Below, piece by piece: positions 14,430 through 24,237 of a stretch of DNA of 64,000 nucleotides (position 1 is the first letter of the stretch; every line of letters begins with the position of its first letter). The notes under the pieces were generated by a model. It searched no databases and had not been told where the DNA came from. It saw nothing but the letters and a program-made list of their open reading frames with translations. The translations under genes were made by a program, and so were the position numbers. The stretch covers positions 62,001 through 126,000 of the forward strand of contig NZ_BOMZ01000093.1 in assembly GCF_016862455.1 (NCBI RefSeq), read 5' to 3'. Origin of the DNA: Actinoplanes utahensis. GTDB taxonomy: Bacteria > Actinomycetota > Actinomycetes > Mycobacteriales > Micromonosporaceae.

Positions 14430-16986
14430 GTGGCGACTCGGGATGTGTTCTCGGCGGATGAGCAGGCCCAGCTGCGGGCCTTTCCGGAGATCGACCGGGT
14501 GGAGTTGATCCGGCACTTTACGTTGACCGGGGCGGACGAGGCGTTCGTGCGCCGGTTCCGGACGAGCAGGAACGTCCTCGCTGTGGCGGTGCAGTTGTGC
14601 ACGCTGCCGTGGCTCGGCTTCGTGCCCGACGACGTGCCGTCGGCGCCGGCCGCCGCAGTCGGCCGGTTGTCGCAGCGCCTGGGCGTGCCGATGGGCGCAC
14701 GATCGATGCCGCCGAGTGGAAGGACCTGGACGAGTTCCTGTTCGCCCGGGCGATGGAGCACGACGGGCCGAAGGTGTTGTTCCGGCTGGCCTGCGAGTAC
14801 CTGTTGTCCTCGCGGGTGGTGCGCCCGGGCGTGGTGCATCTGCTGGAGCACGTGGCCACGGCCCGGGCCCGGGCGCGGGAGGAGACCTGGACGCGGGTCG
14901 CGCATCTGCTGCCCGAGCGGCGCCGGGCCGAGCTGGATCTGCTGCTGGTCCCGGACGCCTACCTGGGCCGGACGCCGCTGGCGTGGCTGGGGATTGAGCC
15001 GACCTCGGCGACGCCGGCGGAGCGGCGCCGGTTCCTGGCCGGGGTCGGCCGGCGGTTGACCGGGCAGGCGTTGCAGCGGCGTGAGCCGGAGCGGCGGTAC
15101 CCGATCCTGCTCACGCTGATCGCGCAGTCGGCCGTCGACGTGCTGGATGAGACGTTGCTGCTGTTCGACCAGGCGATCACCGGGCGGGAGTCCGCGGCGA
15201 AGCAGCGGATGAAGCAGGCCCTGGAGGAGCGGGCCAAGGGCGGGGAGAACCGGCAGGCGCTGCTGGACGAGATCCTGACCATCGTGCTGGATACCGGTAT
15301 CGGTGACGAGCAGGTTGGCGGGGTGCTGCGTTCGGCGATCGGCATGGACCGGATGCGCGCGGCGTGGGAGGTACGCCAGCAGCGACTCCCGCGGGATCAC
15401 GGGCATCTGGCGGAGATGGACGCGTCGATGTCGTATCTGCGGCAGTTCACCCCGGCCGTGTTGGCCGCGGTGCGGTTCGCCGGCGGTCCGGGCACCGAGC
15501 AGTTGCTGCAGGCGGTGAGCATGCTGGCCGAGTTGTATGCCACCGGCACCCGCAAGGTCCCGGCCGGCGCCCCGGTCGGGTTCGTGCCCACCAAGCGGGC
15601 CGGCTATCTGACCGACCCGAACGAGGTGACCGCGTACCGGCACTACTGGGAGCTGGCCGTGCTGGTCGGCCTCCGCGACGGGCTACGTTCCGGTGACATC
15701 TTCGTGCCGGGCTCGCGCCGGTACGCCGACCCGGCATCTTTCCTGCTCACGCCCGAGGCGTGGGTGCCGCAAAAGCTCGAGTTCTGCCACCTGGTCGGCA
15801 AGCCGGTCGAGGCCGCCGACGAGCTGGCGCAGGCCGCCGACGAGCTGCACACCGCGCTGGCGGATCTGGAGACGCAACTGGCCAAGGGCAATCCGGGCGA
15901 GGTCCGGCTCACCGACGACGGCGAACTGATCATCCCGCCGCTGACCGCGGAGGACGTACCCGCCGAGGCCGATGCGCTGCGCACCGAGCTGGCCGGGATG
16001 CTGCCACGGCCTCCCTTGGCGTCGGCGCTGGTGGAGATCGATGCCCGGACCGGGTTCACCGGCCACCTGATGCACGCTGGTGGGAAGGTGAACCGGCCGG
16101 CGGATCTGAAGCGCAACCTGCTGTATGTGATCATCGCGAGGCCACGAACATGGGTCTGTCCGCGATGGCCGAGTCGTGCGGGGTGCCGTATGACGTGCTC
16201 GCCTGGACCGCCGAGTGGTACTTCCGGCCGGAGACCCTGGAGGCGGCGAGCGCGGCGATCGTGAACTACCACCACCGGCTGCCGCTGACCCGCGCGTTCG
16301 GTTCCGGCACCCTGTCGAGCTCGGACGGGCAGCGGTTCCCGGTCAAGGGCAAGAGCATCACCGCCCGGCACCTGTCGCGGTACTTCGCCCGCGGCCAGGG
16401 CGTCTCGACCTACACCCACGTCTCCGACCAGCACTCGACCTTCGACACGAAGGTGATTGTGGCGACCGCGCCGGAGAGCCACTACGTGCTCGACGGGCTG
16501 CTGGGCAACGCCACCGATCTCCCGGTGTTCGAGCACGCCACCGACACCCACGGCGCGACGCTGGCCAACTTCGCCCTGTTCGACCTGGTCGGGAAGCAGC
16601 TTTCGCCGCGGATCCGGGACCTGGGAAAGATCACCCTGTACCGGACCGGGCCGAAGTCCGACTTTCTGGCCCGGTACCCGCGCGCCGGGGCGCTGCTGAC
16701 CCGCCGGCTGAACCTGGATCTGATCACGAGCATGTGGGACGACCTGCTGCGCGTCGCCGCTTCCGTGCAGGGCGGGCACGCCACCGCGGCGATGGCCGTC
16801 GGCGCGCTGCGCCGGCAGGGCCGCATCATCGACGACGAGGTCCTGGCGCACATCTGGCCCACCCACCACGAGAACGTGCACTTCTACGGCACCCACGCGG
16901 TCGACATCGACGGCGAGCTCGCCCAGCTCGACGTCGACGGCTACCGGCCGCTGCGACTAGCCGACGCCGGTCTCACCAGGGTCTGA
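14430..16986 (+). pseudogene. tnpA: Tn3-family transposase, frameshifted and internally deleted
   Basis: Three frames together encode a DDE transposase of the Tn3 family. The N-terminus (FSADEQAQLRAFPEIDRVEL) runs to about 14690. The second frame resumes at DAAEWKDLDEFLFARAMEHD after loss of about 60 residues and runs to about 16137, where one base is missing (VIIA/EATNMGL). The third frame holds FGSGTLSSSDGQRFPVKG and HVSDQHSTF (catalytic Asp region) but lacks about 100 residues between QGGHATA and the final RIIDDEVLAHI, including the region of the catalytic Glu. It cannot be active. Confidence 0.88.
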
Positions 16987-16999
16987 CGCGCTAGCCACC

Positions 17000-17022
17000 G
17001 TGGTCCGCGGGCACGTTCGGTC
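17000..17022 (+). repeat. 23-bp direct repeat, copy 1
   Basis: GTGGTCCGCGGGCACGTTCGGTC starting at 17000 recurs exactly at 18953-18975. The two copies bracket the GAF-GAF chemoreceptor gene. The remainder of 16987-17152 shows no gene. Confidence 0.7.
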
Positions 17023-17152
17023 AGCTCGGTTGCAGAAGGATTGCTCTGACCTCTTCATCGACGCGTTGCTGAACTCAAGCCGGGCCGGTCCCACCCGAAA
17101 GAGGAGAGACGAAGCGGCTGGCACGGAGTCGGTGCCGGAAAAGGAGCGATGA

Positions 17153-18706
17153 ATGTTCGGCGCACGTAGCACCCGGACCATCTCGAAGCTGTACGACGAG
17201 CTCGGCGAGGCCGGCACCGATGTGCAGACGATCACCGAGATCGTGCGGGCGCTGGACACATCGACCACGCCGGAGGAGGCGATCAGCACCGCGCTGACGC
17301 TGGTACGCGAACGCTTCAGCTGGCAGTACAGCTCATACTGGCAGCTCGACAACAACACACGCACGCTGCGCTTCGCCCAGGAGAGCGGCACCGTCAACGA
17401 CGAATTCCGCAAGGTGACGAGGCAAGCGACCTTCGCCGAAGGAGTCGGGCTGTCCGGGCGCGCCTGGCGCAGTCGTGACCTGGTCTTCGTGTCCAATCTC
17501 GCCGATGTCAGCGACTGCATGCGCGCACCGGCCGCGACCCGGGCCGGCGTACGCAGCGGGATCTGCTTCCCGATCATCGAGAACGGCGCGGTCGTGGGCA
17601 CCATGGACTTCTTCGCCACTACCGAGATGCAGCCCGCGGACAACCGGCTGTCGGTCCTGCGGGCGATCGGCGTGCTGGTCTCCGGGACGCTGGTGCGCCT
17701 GCGTGAGGCACTGCGGCAGGAGAAAGCCGCCCAGGACACCGAGGCCGTCTCCACCGTCATCCGCCAGATGACTCAGGCCACCAGCCGCGACCAGGCGCTG
17801 CGCTCCGCCCTGGAGACCATCCGCAAGGAGTTCGACTGGCAGTACGGCTCCTTCTGGCATCTCGACGAGCAGGACCAGGTCCTGCGTTTCGCCCTGGAAT
17901 CAGGCGACGCCGGCGCGCAGTTCCGGCAGGTCACCATGTCCGCGTCGTTCGCCCGCGGGACCGGCCTGTCCGGCCGCACCTGGGACCGCGGTGACCTGGT
18001 CTTCGTCGAAAATCTCGGGGAGCTGACCGACTGTGTACGGCGTCCGGCCGCCCAAGCCGCGGGCGTCAAGTCCGGGGTGTGCCTACCCATCAAAGTCGGC
18101 GGCCGGATCGTCGGCACCATGGACTTCTTCGCCACTCGCACCCTGATCATGTATCCGGGCCGCGAAAGCGCACTGCGCAACACCGCGTTCCTCGTCGGGC
18201 AGGCGCTGGAACGCTTCGTCTCCGCCGAGCAACTGCACAGCGCCGGGCGGCAACTGCTGGACTCGATCGGCGAGGTGGAACGCAACGTCAACTCGGCTTC
18301 GGCTGTCGCCGCGCGCGGTGAGCGACTGGCCCTGGAAGCCAACGAGCACGTGGCGGCACTGGGCCGCGCCAGTGCCCAGATCAGCAGCGTGGTTCACGAC
18401 ATCCAGACCATCGCGGCACAGACCAAACTGCTCGCCCTCAACGCGACCATCGAGGCGGCCCGGGCCGGTGAGTCCGGCAAGGGATTCGCCGTCGTGGCCG
18501 GCGAGGTCAAAGAGCTGTCCACCGAGACCGAACGCGCTACCGACGAGGTCGGTACCAAGGTGACCGCGATTCAGGCCGCCGTCGAGGCCGTCACCGCGTC
18601 ACTGGCCCAGATCCACGCCGCCGTCGAGGAGATCAACCAGACCCAGCACCTGATCGGCGGCGTCCTGCAGGAGCAGGTCACCGTCACCGACGCCATCCTC
18701 ACCTGA
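17153..18706 (+). CDS. Soluble chemoreceptor-like protein with two GAF domains
   Basis: A 517-residue cytoplasmic protein: GAF1 (about residues 30-185) and GAF2 (about 205-360) are internal duplicates, both containing FxWQY(S/G)S(Y/F)W, GLSGR(A/T)W, DLVFV.NL and VVGTMDFFAT-like strings. A methyl-accepting signalling domain follows (365-515) with tip IQTIAAQTKLLALNATIEAA and GFAVVAGEVKELS. There is no membrane segment. AAGGAG six bases before ATG 17153 is a strong ribosome binding site. No cheA, cheW, cheR or cheB gene is nearby, so output must use a distant kinase or something else. Confidence 0.88.
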   Translation: MFGARSTRTISKLYDELGEAGTDVQTITEIVRALDTSTTPEEAISTALTLVRERFSWQYSSYWQLDNNTRTLRFAQESGTVNDEFRKVTRQATFAEGVGLSGRAWRSRDLVFVSNLADVSDCMRAPAATRAGVRSGICFPIIENGAVVGTMDFFATTEMQPADNRLSVLRAIGVLVSGTLVRLREALRQEKAAQDTEAVSTVIRQMTQATSRDQALRSALETIRKEFDWQYGSFWHLDEQDQVLRFALESGDAGAQFRQVTMSASFARGTGLSGRTWDRGDLVFVENLGELTDCVRRPAAQAAGVKSGVCLPIKVGGRIVGTMDFFATRTLIMYPGRESALRNTAFLVGQALERFVSAEQLHSAGRQLLDSIGEVERNVNSASAVAARGERLALEANEHVAALGRASAQISSVVHDIQTIAAQTKLLALNATIEAARAGESGKGFAVVAGEVKELSTETERATDEVGTKVTAIQAAVEAVTASLAQIHAAVEEINQTQHLIGGVLQEQVTVTDAILT

Positions 18707-18832
18707 GAACAGGGAAGCTATGTCATCAGTGCTGTGACCGGGCAGCAATCTGCCGCCACGTCAGTCCGCGACTCATGGGCACAGACGACGCGCATGACCC
18801 GACACCGGAACCAGAGGACTTCTGATTCCGCC

Positions 18833-18990
18833 ATGTCCACCTGCTCGAGTTCGCCGACCTCGCCCAGTGGGCCTGCGCGACGCGGCGGCGGATACCAGCC
18901 CGTTGCGGCTGGTCGATGCCTGGCCCTACCCGGGCCTGATGCTCCGGCCCTCGTGGTCCGCGGGCACGTTCGGTCCGCTGGTCAGCGGTT
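18833..18990 (+). pseudogene. Unidentified gene remnant
   Basis: One frame reads HLLEFADLAQWA and, after a shift, SPLRLVDAWPYPGLMLRPSW and SAGTFGPLVSG to a stop near 18990. The residue composition and codon pattern look like real coding sequence but I do not recognise the family. It contains copy 2 of the 23-bp repeat. The rest of 18707-18981 shows nothing else. Confidence 0.3.
18953..18975 (+). repeat. 23-bp direct repeat, copy 2
   Basis: Exact second copy of the 23 bases at 17000-17022, placed at the end of the unidentified remnant and close to the stop of the minus-strand PAS/GAF gene. Confidence 0.7.
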
Positions 18991-20275
18991 GAGGTAGGCG
19001 GCCAGGCCGCCGAGTTCTTCGCTGGCGATGAACACCGACCGGACGTTGAGGATGGCCTCTTCGACGTGGTCGGTGCAGCCCCAGGCGGAGTGGCCCCAAC
19101 GAGTCGGTGATCTTGATCTCGGCGGGTTCGGCGCAGCCGGTGGCACCACCGAGTTGGCAGTGGTCAGGGTGGGGCCGGTCGGCCTGGGTGGCGGCGGCCG
19201 CGCGCATCCGGGCGTTGAGTTCGGCGGCGGCGGCGGCGCGCTGCTCGGCCTCGGCACGCAGTTGGCGTTCCGAGCGGACGGTCTTGGTCAGTTCCTCCAG
19301 GGCCGACTGGGCGCTGGCCTCCGCGGCTTGCTGAGCTTGTTCGATGTGGTGGCGTTCGATGGCCAGTGCGGCGGTGTCGGCGAACAGGCGGGCCAGGGCG
19401 AGGTCGATGTCCTCGGGGGTGCGTGGGGTGCGGTGGTAGAGGGCGAAGGTGCCCAGCAGGTGGCCGTCGCGGGCCAGGATCGGCATCGACAAGCAGGATC
19501 CCAGGCCGGCTGCTTCGGCCAGGTCTCTGAAGGCTTCCCATGCGGGGTCGGTGCTGATGGCGGTGGTGATGACCGGTTCGCGGCGGTGGGCGGCGGTGCC
19601 GCAGGAGCCGACGCCGTCGCCGGTGGCGATGCCTTCGATGGCCTGGTTGTAGAAGCCGGGCAGGCCGGGTGCGGCGCCGTGCAGCAGGTGGGTGCCGTCG
19701 GGGTCGGCGAGCAGGATGGACACGAGCACGCCGTGTGGGGAGAGGTTCTCGATGCTGCGGGCCATCCCGTCGAGCACCTCGGTCAGCGGTGCCTGCCGGG
19801 CGATCTGCTCCAGCAGGGCGCGGTGCTTGGTCAGCAGCCGCTGGGCGTCTTTGATCTGGGTGGTCTCCACGCCGATCACCCGGATCCCGATAACCGTGCC
19901 ACTCGGGTCGCGGCGCGGCTCGTAGGTGAAGTCGAAGAACATCTCCCGCGCCTGCGTGCCGGTGTCCAGCACGACGCGGGCATCGCGGCCGGTGTACGGC
20001 TCACCGCTGCGGTACACCTGGTCCAGCAGGTCGAGGAAGCCCTGACCGGCCAGTTCAGGCAGCAGCTCGGCCACCGGCACCCCGATGCGGGCCCGGTCCT
20101 TGCCGATGGTGGCGAAGAACGCCGGGTTCGCCGCCTCCACCACGTGCGCCGGCCCGGACAGCGCGGCGAACACGGCAATCGACTGGCCGAACATCGCGCG
20201 CAGGTCCTCGTCGGCTGTCGGCCCAGCGTCGGCGGGAGTCATGGCGGCTGGCGGCGGGGCTGGTGTCGCTGTCAT
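18982..20275 (-). CDS. PAS-GAF sensor protein with a frameshifted C-terminus
   Basis: Residues about 28-130 are a PAS domain (FGQSIAVFAALSGPAHVVEA ... FFATIGKDRARIGVPVAELL ... GIRVIGVETTQIKDA), about 150-305 a GAF domain (GDGVGSCGTAAHRREPVITT ... GLGSCLSMPILARDGHLLGT), then a long Glu/Ala coiled coil. After KITDS the annotated frame turns into Arg/Pro-rich nonsense running to 18926. One base less in the TT doublet (plus-strand AA at 19098-19099) restores WGHSAWGCTDHVEEAILNV and a stop at 18982. I give the restored end. There is no kinase domain, so it may act by protein contact with the nearby STAS or kinase proteins. Confidence 0.75.
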
Positions 20276-20337
20276 GGTCCGGTAGGCCCTTCGGGCAGTA
20301 GATGCGGGTGAGATGCTGGTGCCAGCGCGGCCGGTGG

Positions 20338-20646
20338 TTACGGGCCGGTGAGGGTGTCGAGCATGCCGACCAGGTCCAGGATGCGGCGCACCATCGGTGG
20401 CGGGTTCACCATCCGTAGAGGGATCTGTTTCGCGGCGGCCTCGCCGTAGGCGCGGTCGAGGACGTCCAGGCCGGAGGAGTCGCAGAAGCCGACCTGCGCG
20501 AAGTCGACCAGGATCCGGGTGGTACCGGACCGGGTCGTCGCCTGACGCAAGACCTTCTGCAGATCGCCGGCGGTGGCCATATCGAGTTCACCGGTGACGC
20601 TGACGTGGATGACACCGTCGGTGGTGGTGGTGACGTCGATGTTCAC
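20338..20646 (-). CDS. STAS-domain anti-sigma factor antagonist-like protein
   Basis: A 102-residue STAS protein: VIHVSVTGELDMATAGDLQ, ILVDFAQVGFCDSSGLDVLD (phosphorylatable Ser in DSSGL), and a C-terminal LRMVNPPPMVRRILDLVGML. Such proteins are switched by RsbW/SpoIIAB-type kinases and release sigma factors. GTG 20646 gives the standard length; the frame is open further up only by running through the resolvase remnant. It lies directly upstream of the PAS-GAF gene on the same strand, suggesting a joint transcript. Confidence 0.8.
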   Translation of the reverse strand: MNIDVTTTTDGVIHVSVTGELDMATAGDLQKVLRQATTRSGTTRILVDFAQVGFCDSSGLDVLDRAYGEAAAKQIPLRMVNPPPMVRRILDLVGMLDTLTGP

Positions 20647-20697
20647 CGGTGGCCGTCGCGATCCGCCGTGGAGGGCGGGGAGGCCGTGGCAGGGCTG

Positions 20698-20772
20698 CGG
20701 TTGAGGTAGCCGTAGACGGTGGACCGGGGCACGGAGAACAGATCCGCGATCTGTTGCATCGTTTCCCGACAA
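20698..20772 (-). pseudogene. tnpR: Serine-resolvase C-terminal HTH remnant
   Basis: The minus strand encodes RETMQQIADLFSVPRSTVYG followed by YLNRSPATA, the DNA-binding HTH typical of Tn3 resolvases and invertases. No catalytic domain remains upstream. Its presence inside the bounded region supports a Tn3-type origin of the element. Confidence 0.65.
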
Positions 20773-20829
20773 GGTCCAGGATGTCCCCGGGCGACCGACC
20801 TCATAGATCAGCAAGCGAGTGGCGCGGAA

Positions 20830-22857
20830 TCACCGGCCCGTGCGGGGTTCTCCGCGACGGGTGCCGGCGGGCTGGCGGGCTGGGGGGCTGGATCTAGTGG
20901 TGGTTGGGGTGCTGCGGGCGTGGCGGGTGATGGCGAGTTTGTGCAGCAGCTCGTTGGTGGTGAAGGGTTTTTCCAGGAAGGTGATGTCCTCGTCGAGGAT
21001 GTGGGTGGTGCCAAGCAGTCCGTTGCTGTAGCCGGACATGAACATCACGGGCAGGTCAGGGTGGTGTTCGTGCAGGATCTCGGCGAGGCGGGGGCCGGAC
21101 ATCTCCGGCATGATCACGTCGGTGAGCAGGATGTCGCAGCCGTGCTTGCCGTAAAGGTTCAGGGCTTCGGGGCCGTTGCCGGCGACGAGGACGTGGTATC
21201 CACCGTTGCTGACGATGCGGGCCACGACGCGGGCCAGCGCCGGCTCGTCCTCCACGATCAGCACGGTGCGTCCGTCGCCGGGCGGCGGCTCCTGCCGGCT
21301 GGTGGCCGTGGCGGTCGTGGTGGGGGCGGTGACCTGCGGGAGGTAGATCCGGAAGGTGGTGCCGATGTCGAGTTCGGAGTAGACGTTGATGCTGCCGCCT
21401 GCCTCGGTGACGATGCCGTAGACGGTGGCCAGGCCGAGTCCGGTGCCCTTGCCCTGCGGTTTGGTGGTGTAGAACGGTTCGAAGATCCGCGCGGCGGTGT
21501 CGGGGGACATGCCGTGGCCGGTGTCGCTGACCAGCAGCCGGGCGTAGGTGCCGGCGGCCAGGGGGGGTTGCATGTTGACTTCCTCGCCGTCGATGACAGC
21601 GGTGTTGGCCTCCAGCACGATCGTGCCGCCCTCGGGCATGGCATCACGGGCGTTGATCGCCAGGTTGAGCAGGATCTGCTGGACCTGACCGGGGTCGGCA
21701 TGCACGATCAGCGGCTGATCGGCGGGCATGGCCATCAGGTTGATGTGTTCGCCGATGGTGCGCTGCAGCATGGCGTGGACCTCGGCGATCGAGGCGTTTA
21801 GGTCGATGTCCTGCGGTTGGATGGCGTCGCCGCGGGTGAAGGTGAGCAGTTGCCGGGTCAGGTTGCCGGCCCGGTCGACCGCGATGCGTGCCTGTTTGAG
21901 GTCGGCTTGGACCTGAGGCCGGTCGTGAGTGTCCTCGATGGCGAAGTCGGTGTAGTTGCCGATGATCGCCAGGATGTTGTTGAAGTCGTGCGCCACCCCG
22001 CCGGCCAGCTTGCCGAGGCTCTCCATCCGCTGCGCCTGGTGGCTGCGCTCCTCCACGGCCCGCTGCTGTTCGGCGGCTTCCTTGGCCGCGGTGATGTCGC
22101 GGGCGATCGCCGAGACCCCGATGACCGTGCCGGCCTGGTCCAGGATGGGGGTGATGGTCAGTGCCAGGTCGATCGGGGTGCCGTCCTTGCGCAGCCGCCG
22201 GGCCTCGTAGGAGCGGCCGCCCTCGCCGTGGCGGATGCCGGCCAGCACGGTGTGCTGATGTGCGGCACCGTCGGCGTCGGCGAGCATGGTGGCGGGCCGG
22301 CCCAGCATCTCCTCGGCGGTGTAGCCGAACAGTTTCTCGGCGCCGCGGTTCCAGGCGGTGATCAAGCCTTCCGGGGTGAGCCCGACGATGGCGTCGTCGC
22401 TGTGTTCCACCACGGTGGCCAGGGTCGCGCGTTGCGCTTCAGCGAGATCACGGGCCGCTTGTTCCCGGGCGGCGGCCTCGTCCAGGCGGTGCTGGCCCCA
22501 CGGGTCGACGTAGATACCGCCGGGGCCGAGCAGGACCCCGTAACCGCGGCGCAAGGTCCAGTAGTAGACGCCGATCACGGCGGTGGTGGCGTCCCACAGC
22601 GCCGAGGTCCACGACCAGCCGGCCGTCTCGCCGTTCATGTGATGCCCCGCCGGACCCTGGATGATCATCTGGTAGGCCATGATCGCGTGGAGGGCATGGC
22701 CGACCGCGCAGCTGAAGAAGATCATCGACGTGGCCACGGCCAGTTTGTTGGTGCGTAGCTGCCCGGCCTGGCCGACCGGGACGAGGATCGCCACCGTGAT
22801 CGACGCGTACGCGAACGTGATCACGGTATTGGCCAGCAGGAACATCTGATCCGGCAT
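20830..22857 (-). CDS. Membrane hybrid histidine kinase with ethylene-receptor-like sensor region
   Basis: A 675-residue protein: three N-terminal membrane helices (residues 5-27, 38-62, 84-103), a PAS domain (about 145-265), HisKA with SLGKLAGGVAHDFNNILAI, HATPase (NLAINARDAMPEGG, DTGHGMSP, FEPFYTTK, GTGLGLATVYGIV) and a receiver (LIVEDEP, phospho-Asp in LLTDVIMPEM at about 580, FLEKPFT). Helix 2 contains Cys50-x3-His54 and helix 1 FAYASI, resembling the copper/ethylene site of plant ETR1, although the helix-1 Asp equivalent is Asn10. ATG 22857 sits just before helix 1; the frame stays open upstream through another gene. Confidence 0.85.
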   Translation of the reverse strand: MPDQMFLLANTVITFAYASITVAILVPVGQAGQLRTNKLAVATSMIFFSCAVGHALHAIMAYQMIIQGPAGHHMNGETAGWSWTSALWDATTAVIGVYYWTLRRGYGVLLGPGGIYVDPWGQHRLDEAAAREQAARDLAEAQRATLATVVEHSDDAIVGLTPEGLITAWNRGAEKLFGYTAEEMLGRPATMLADADGAAHQHTVLAGIRHGEGGRSYEARRLRKDGTPIDLALTITPILDQAGTVIGVSAIARDITAAKEAAEQQRAVEERSHQAQRMESLGKLAGGVAHDFNNILAIIGNYTDFAIEDTHDRPQVQADLKQARIAVDRAGNLTRQLLTFTRGDAIQPQDIDLNASIAEVHAMLQRTIGEHINLMAMPADQPLIVHADPGQVQQILLNLAINARDAMPEGGTIVLEANTAVIDGEEVNMQPPLAAGTYARLLVSDTGHGMSPDTAARIFEPFYTTKPQGKGTGLGLATVYGIVTEAGGSINVYSELDIGTTFRIYLPQVTAPTTTATATSRQEPPPGDGRTVLIVEDEPALARVVARIVSNGGYHVLVAGNGPEALNLYGKHGCDILLTDVIMPEMSGPRLAEILHEHHPDLPVMFMSGYSNGLLGTTHILDEDITFLEKPFTTNELLHKLAITRHARSTPTTTRSSPPARQPAGTRRGEPRTGR

Positions 22858-22927
22858 GGTTGATACTTCGGCTGCGAATCGTGGTTGCTGAGTGGTGCGA
22901 AACAGGAGCAGCGTGACCCAGGGACGC

Positions 22928-23577
22928 TCAGATCTCCCTCGCTGGCCGCCGGGGTGGCCGTTGCAGCGGTGAGGCCGCGTGGTCGAGCAGTCGTTGCAGT
23001 TCCTGAGCGGATTGGTAGATGACCTGCAGCTGCTGGACCTGTGCGGCGGGCATGGCGCCGTCGTCGTGCAGGATCTCGGCCATCCGAGGATCTTGGCAAC
23101 CGGGTGACGCAGGTGATGCGCCAGCTCGCGCCGGTGCTGCCCGCCGCCGGTACCGTCGTCGTGCCAGAGGGTGCTCAGGTGCGACCGGGCCGCGGGGGCC
23201 TGCAGGCCCCCAGGGCGGGGGAACCCGTACATCGCCGTCAGGCTCTGCCGGCACCCCGCGCACAGCGACAGGTGAGCCTGGCCGTCGACCGGTTCGGCTG
23301 GGCGCAGGCACGCGATATGGGTGCTCGGGTCCACCGTGACGCACAAGTCGATGTGGGCGGCGCTGAAGTCGTCGTAGGCCAGGCCGTGGCAGGTCAGCAG
23401 ATCAGCAGTCTGCGTGGCGGGGCAGTCGCCGGCCCAGACTCGGTCACGGCACAGCCGGTAGCAGCTGCCTGGGCCGTCGGTGGGCGGGATCGGCGACAGC
23501 CGCCGGTGTGGATGAGTTGCACGCGAGGACTCCTTGCTCAGGACGTGCTGATGCCCCGGGCGGGGGCCGTGTGGCAT
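22928..23577 (-). pseudogene. Cys-rich protein with HisKA-like helix, frameshifted
   Basis: The upper frame encodes a Cys/His-rich region (CYRLCRDRVWAGDC, LTCHGLAYDD, LCVTVDPSTHIACL, LSLCAGCRQSL) that could bind zinc, then RRELAHHLRHPVAKILG. One missing base near 23085 shifts the frame; the other frame continues MAEILHDDGAMPAAQVQQLQ and ELQRLLDHAASPL to a stop at 22928. Joined, the helix resembles a histidine-kinase dimerisation domain, but no ATPase domain follows. The start is unclear: an AAGGAG site near 23530 precedes a codon in another frame. It may be a dead gene or an assembly error. Confidence 0.4.
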
Positions 23578-23690
23578 GCCGTATCGGCGTCCGGGTGAGC
23601 GGGCCCGGTGCAGGGCAGCGTTGCATTCCGGTGTCCAGGTTTCACGACGGAAGCGTTCAGCAGGGCACGGTTGCCGCCGATACGGTCAGC

Positions 23691-24146
23691 GTGAACGTGG
23701 ACGAGTTGGTGACGCAGCAACCGCTGGGGAGACTGGTGGCGATGCTCGCGCGAGAGTTCGCCCCGCGGACAGCCTCGGTGCTGCAGCGGCACGGGTTCAC
23801 CGAGGCCGGCTGGTGGCTGCTCAGCGAGCTGGCAACCGCCCCGGCGGGCGGATTGCCGTTGGGTGAGGCCGCCCGCCGTGCTGGACTGGGCGCCTCGACC
23901 ACCACGGTGCTCAGCGACCAGCTCGCCGAGCGGGGCCTGTTGCTACGCCAGCGTTGTCCCGGCAACCGGCGGCTGGTGATCGCCGCACTGACCGATGCCG
24001 GCTACCGCTGTGTGGCCGTGGTCCGTGCCGAGCTCAACGACCTCTTCACCGCCACCTACGAGCGGCTCAGCGGCCCCGAACGCGACACCCTCACCCGGCT
24101 GCTGACCCGGCTGTTGAGCGCGGCACCCGGCGACACGCACGCCTGA
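23691..24146 (+). CDS. MarR-family transcriptional regulator
   Basis: A 151-residue winged-helix protein: LGRLVAMLAREFAPRTASVL (dimerisation helix), FTEAGWWLLSELATAPAGGL, EAARRAGLGASTTTVLSDQL (recognition helix), LAERGLLLRQRCPGNRRLVI (wing) and ERLSGPERDTLTRLLTRLL. GTG 23691 (or GTG 23697) starts the conserved part. Only a weak ribosome binding site is visible and TACGGT lies about 10 bases upstream, so the mRNA may be leaderless. It is divergent from the Cys-rich/kinase genes and may control them. Confidence 0.8.
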   Translation: MNVDELVTQQPLGRLVAMLAREFAPRTASVLQRHGFTEAGWWLLSELATAPAGGLPLGEAARRAGLGASTTTVLSDQLAERGLLLRQRCPGNRRLVIAALTDAGYRCVAVVRAELNDLFTATYERLSGPERDTLTRLLTRLLSAAPGDTHA

Positions 24147-24237
24147 GCACCGGTCACCCCCGACGACATCCCGGCTCATCGGTGAGCCGCATCGTCGTGT
24201 CGCCCATGCCCGCCGAACGCCGTCCAGAGAGCAGTCG

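Noticed and set aside
17153..18706. Phytochrome or photoreceptor assignment for the twin GAF domains
   Set aside because: No chromophore-binding Cys in the expected position and no PHY or PAS domain; the two GAF domains are ordinary duplicates.
20830..23577. One giant 915-residue kinase starting at 23577
   Set aside because: The first 240 residues belong to a separate Cys-rich gene in a run-on frame; a good start and membrane domain begin at 22857.
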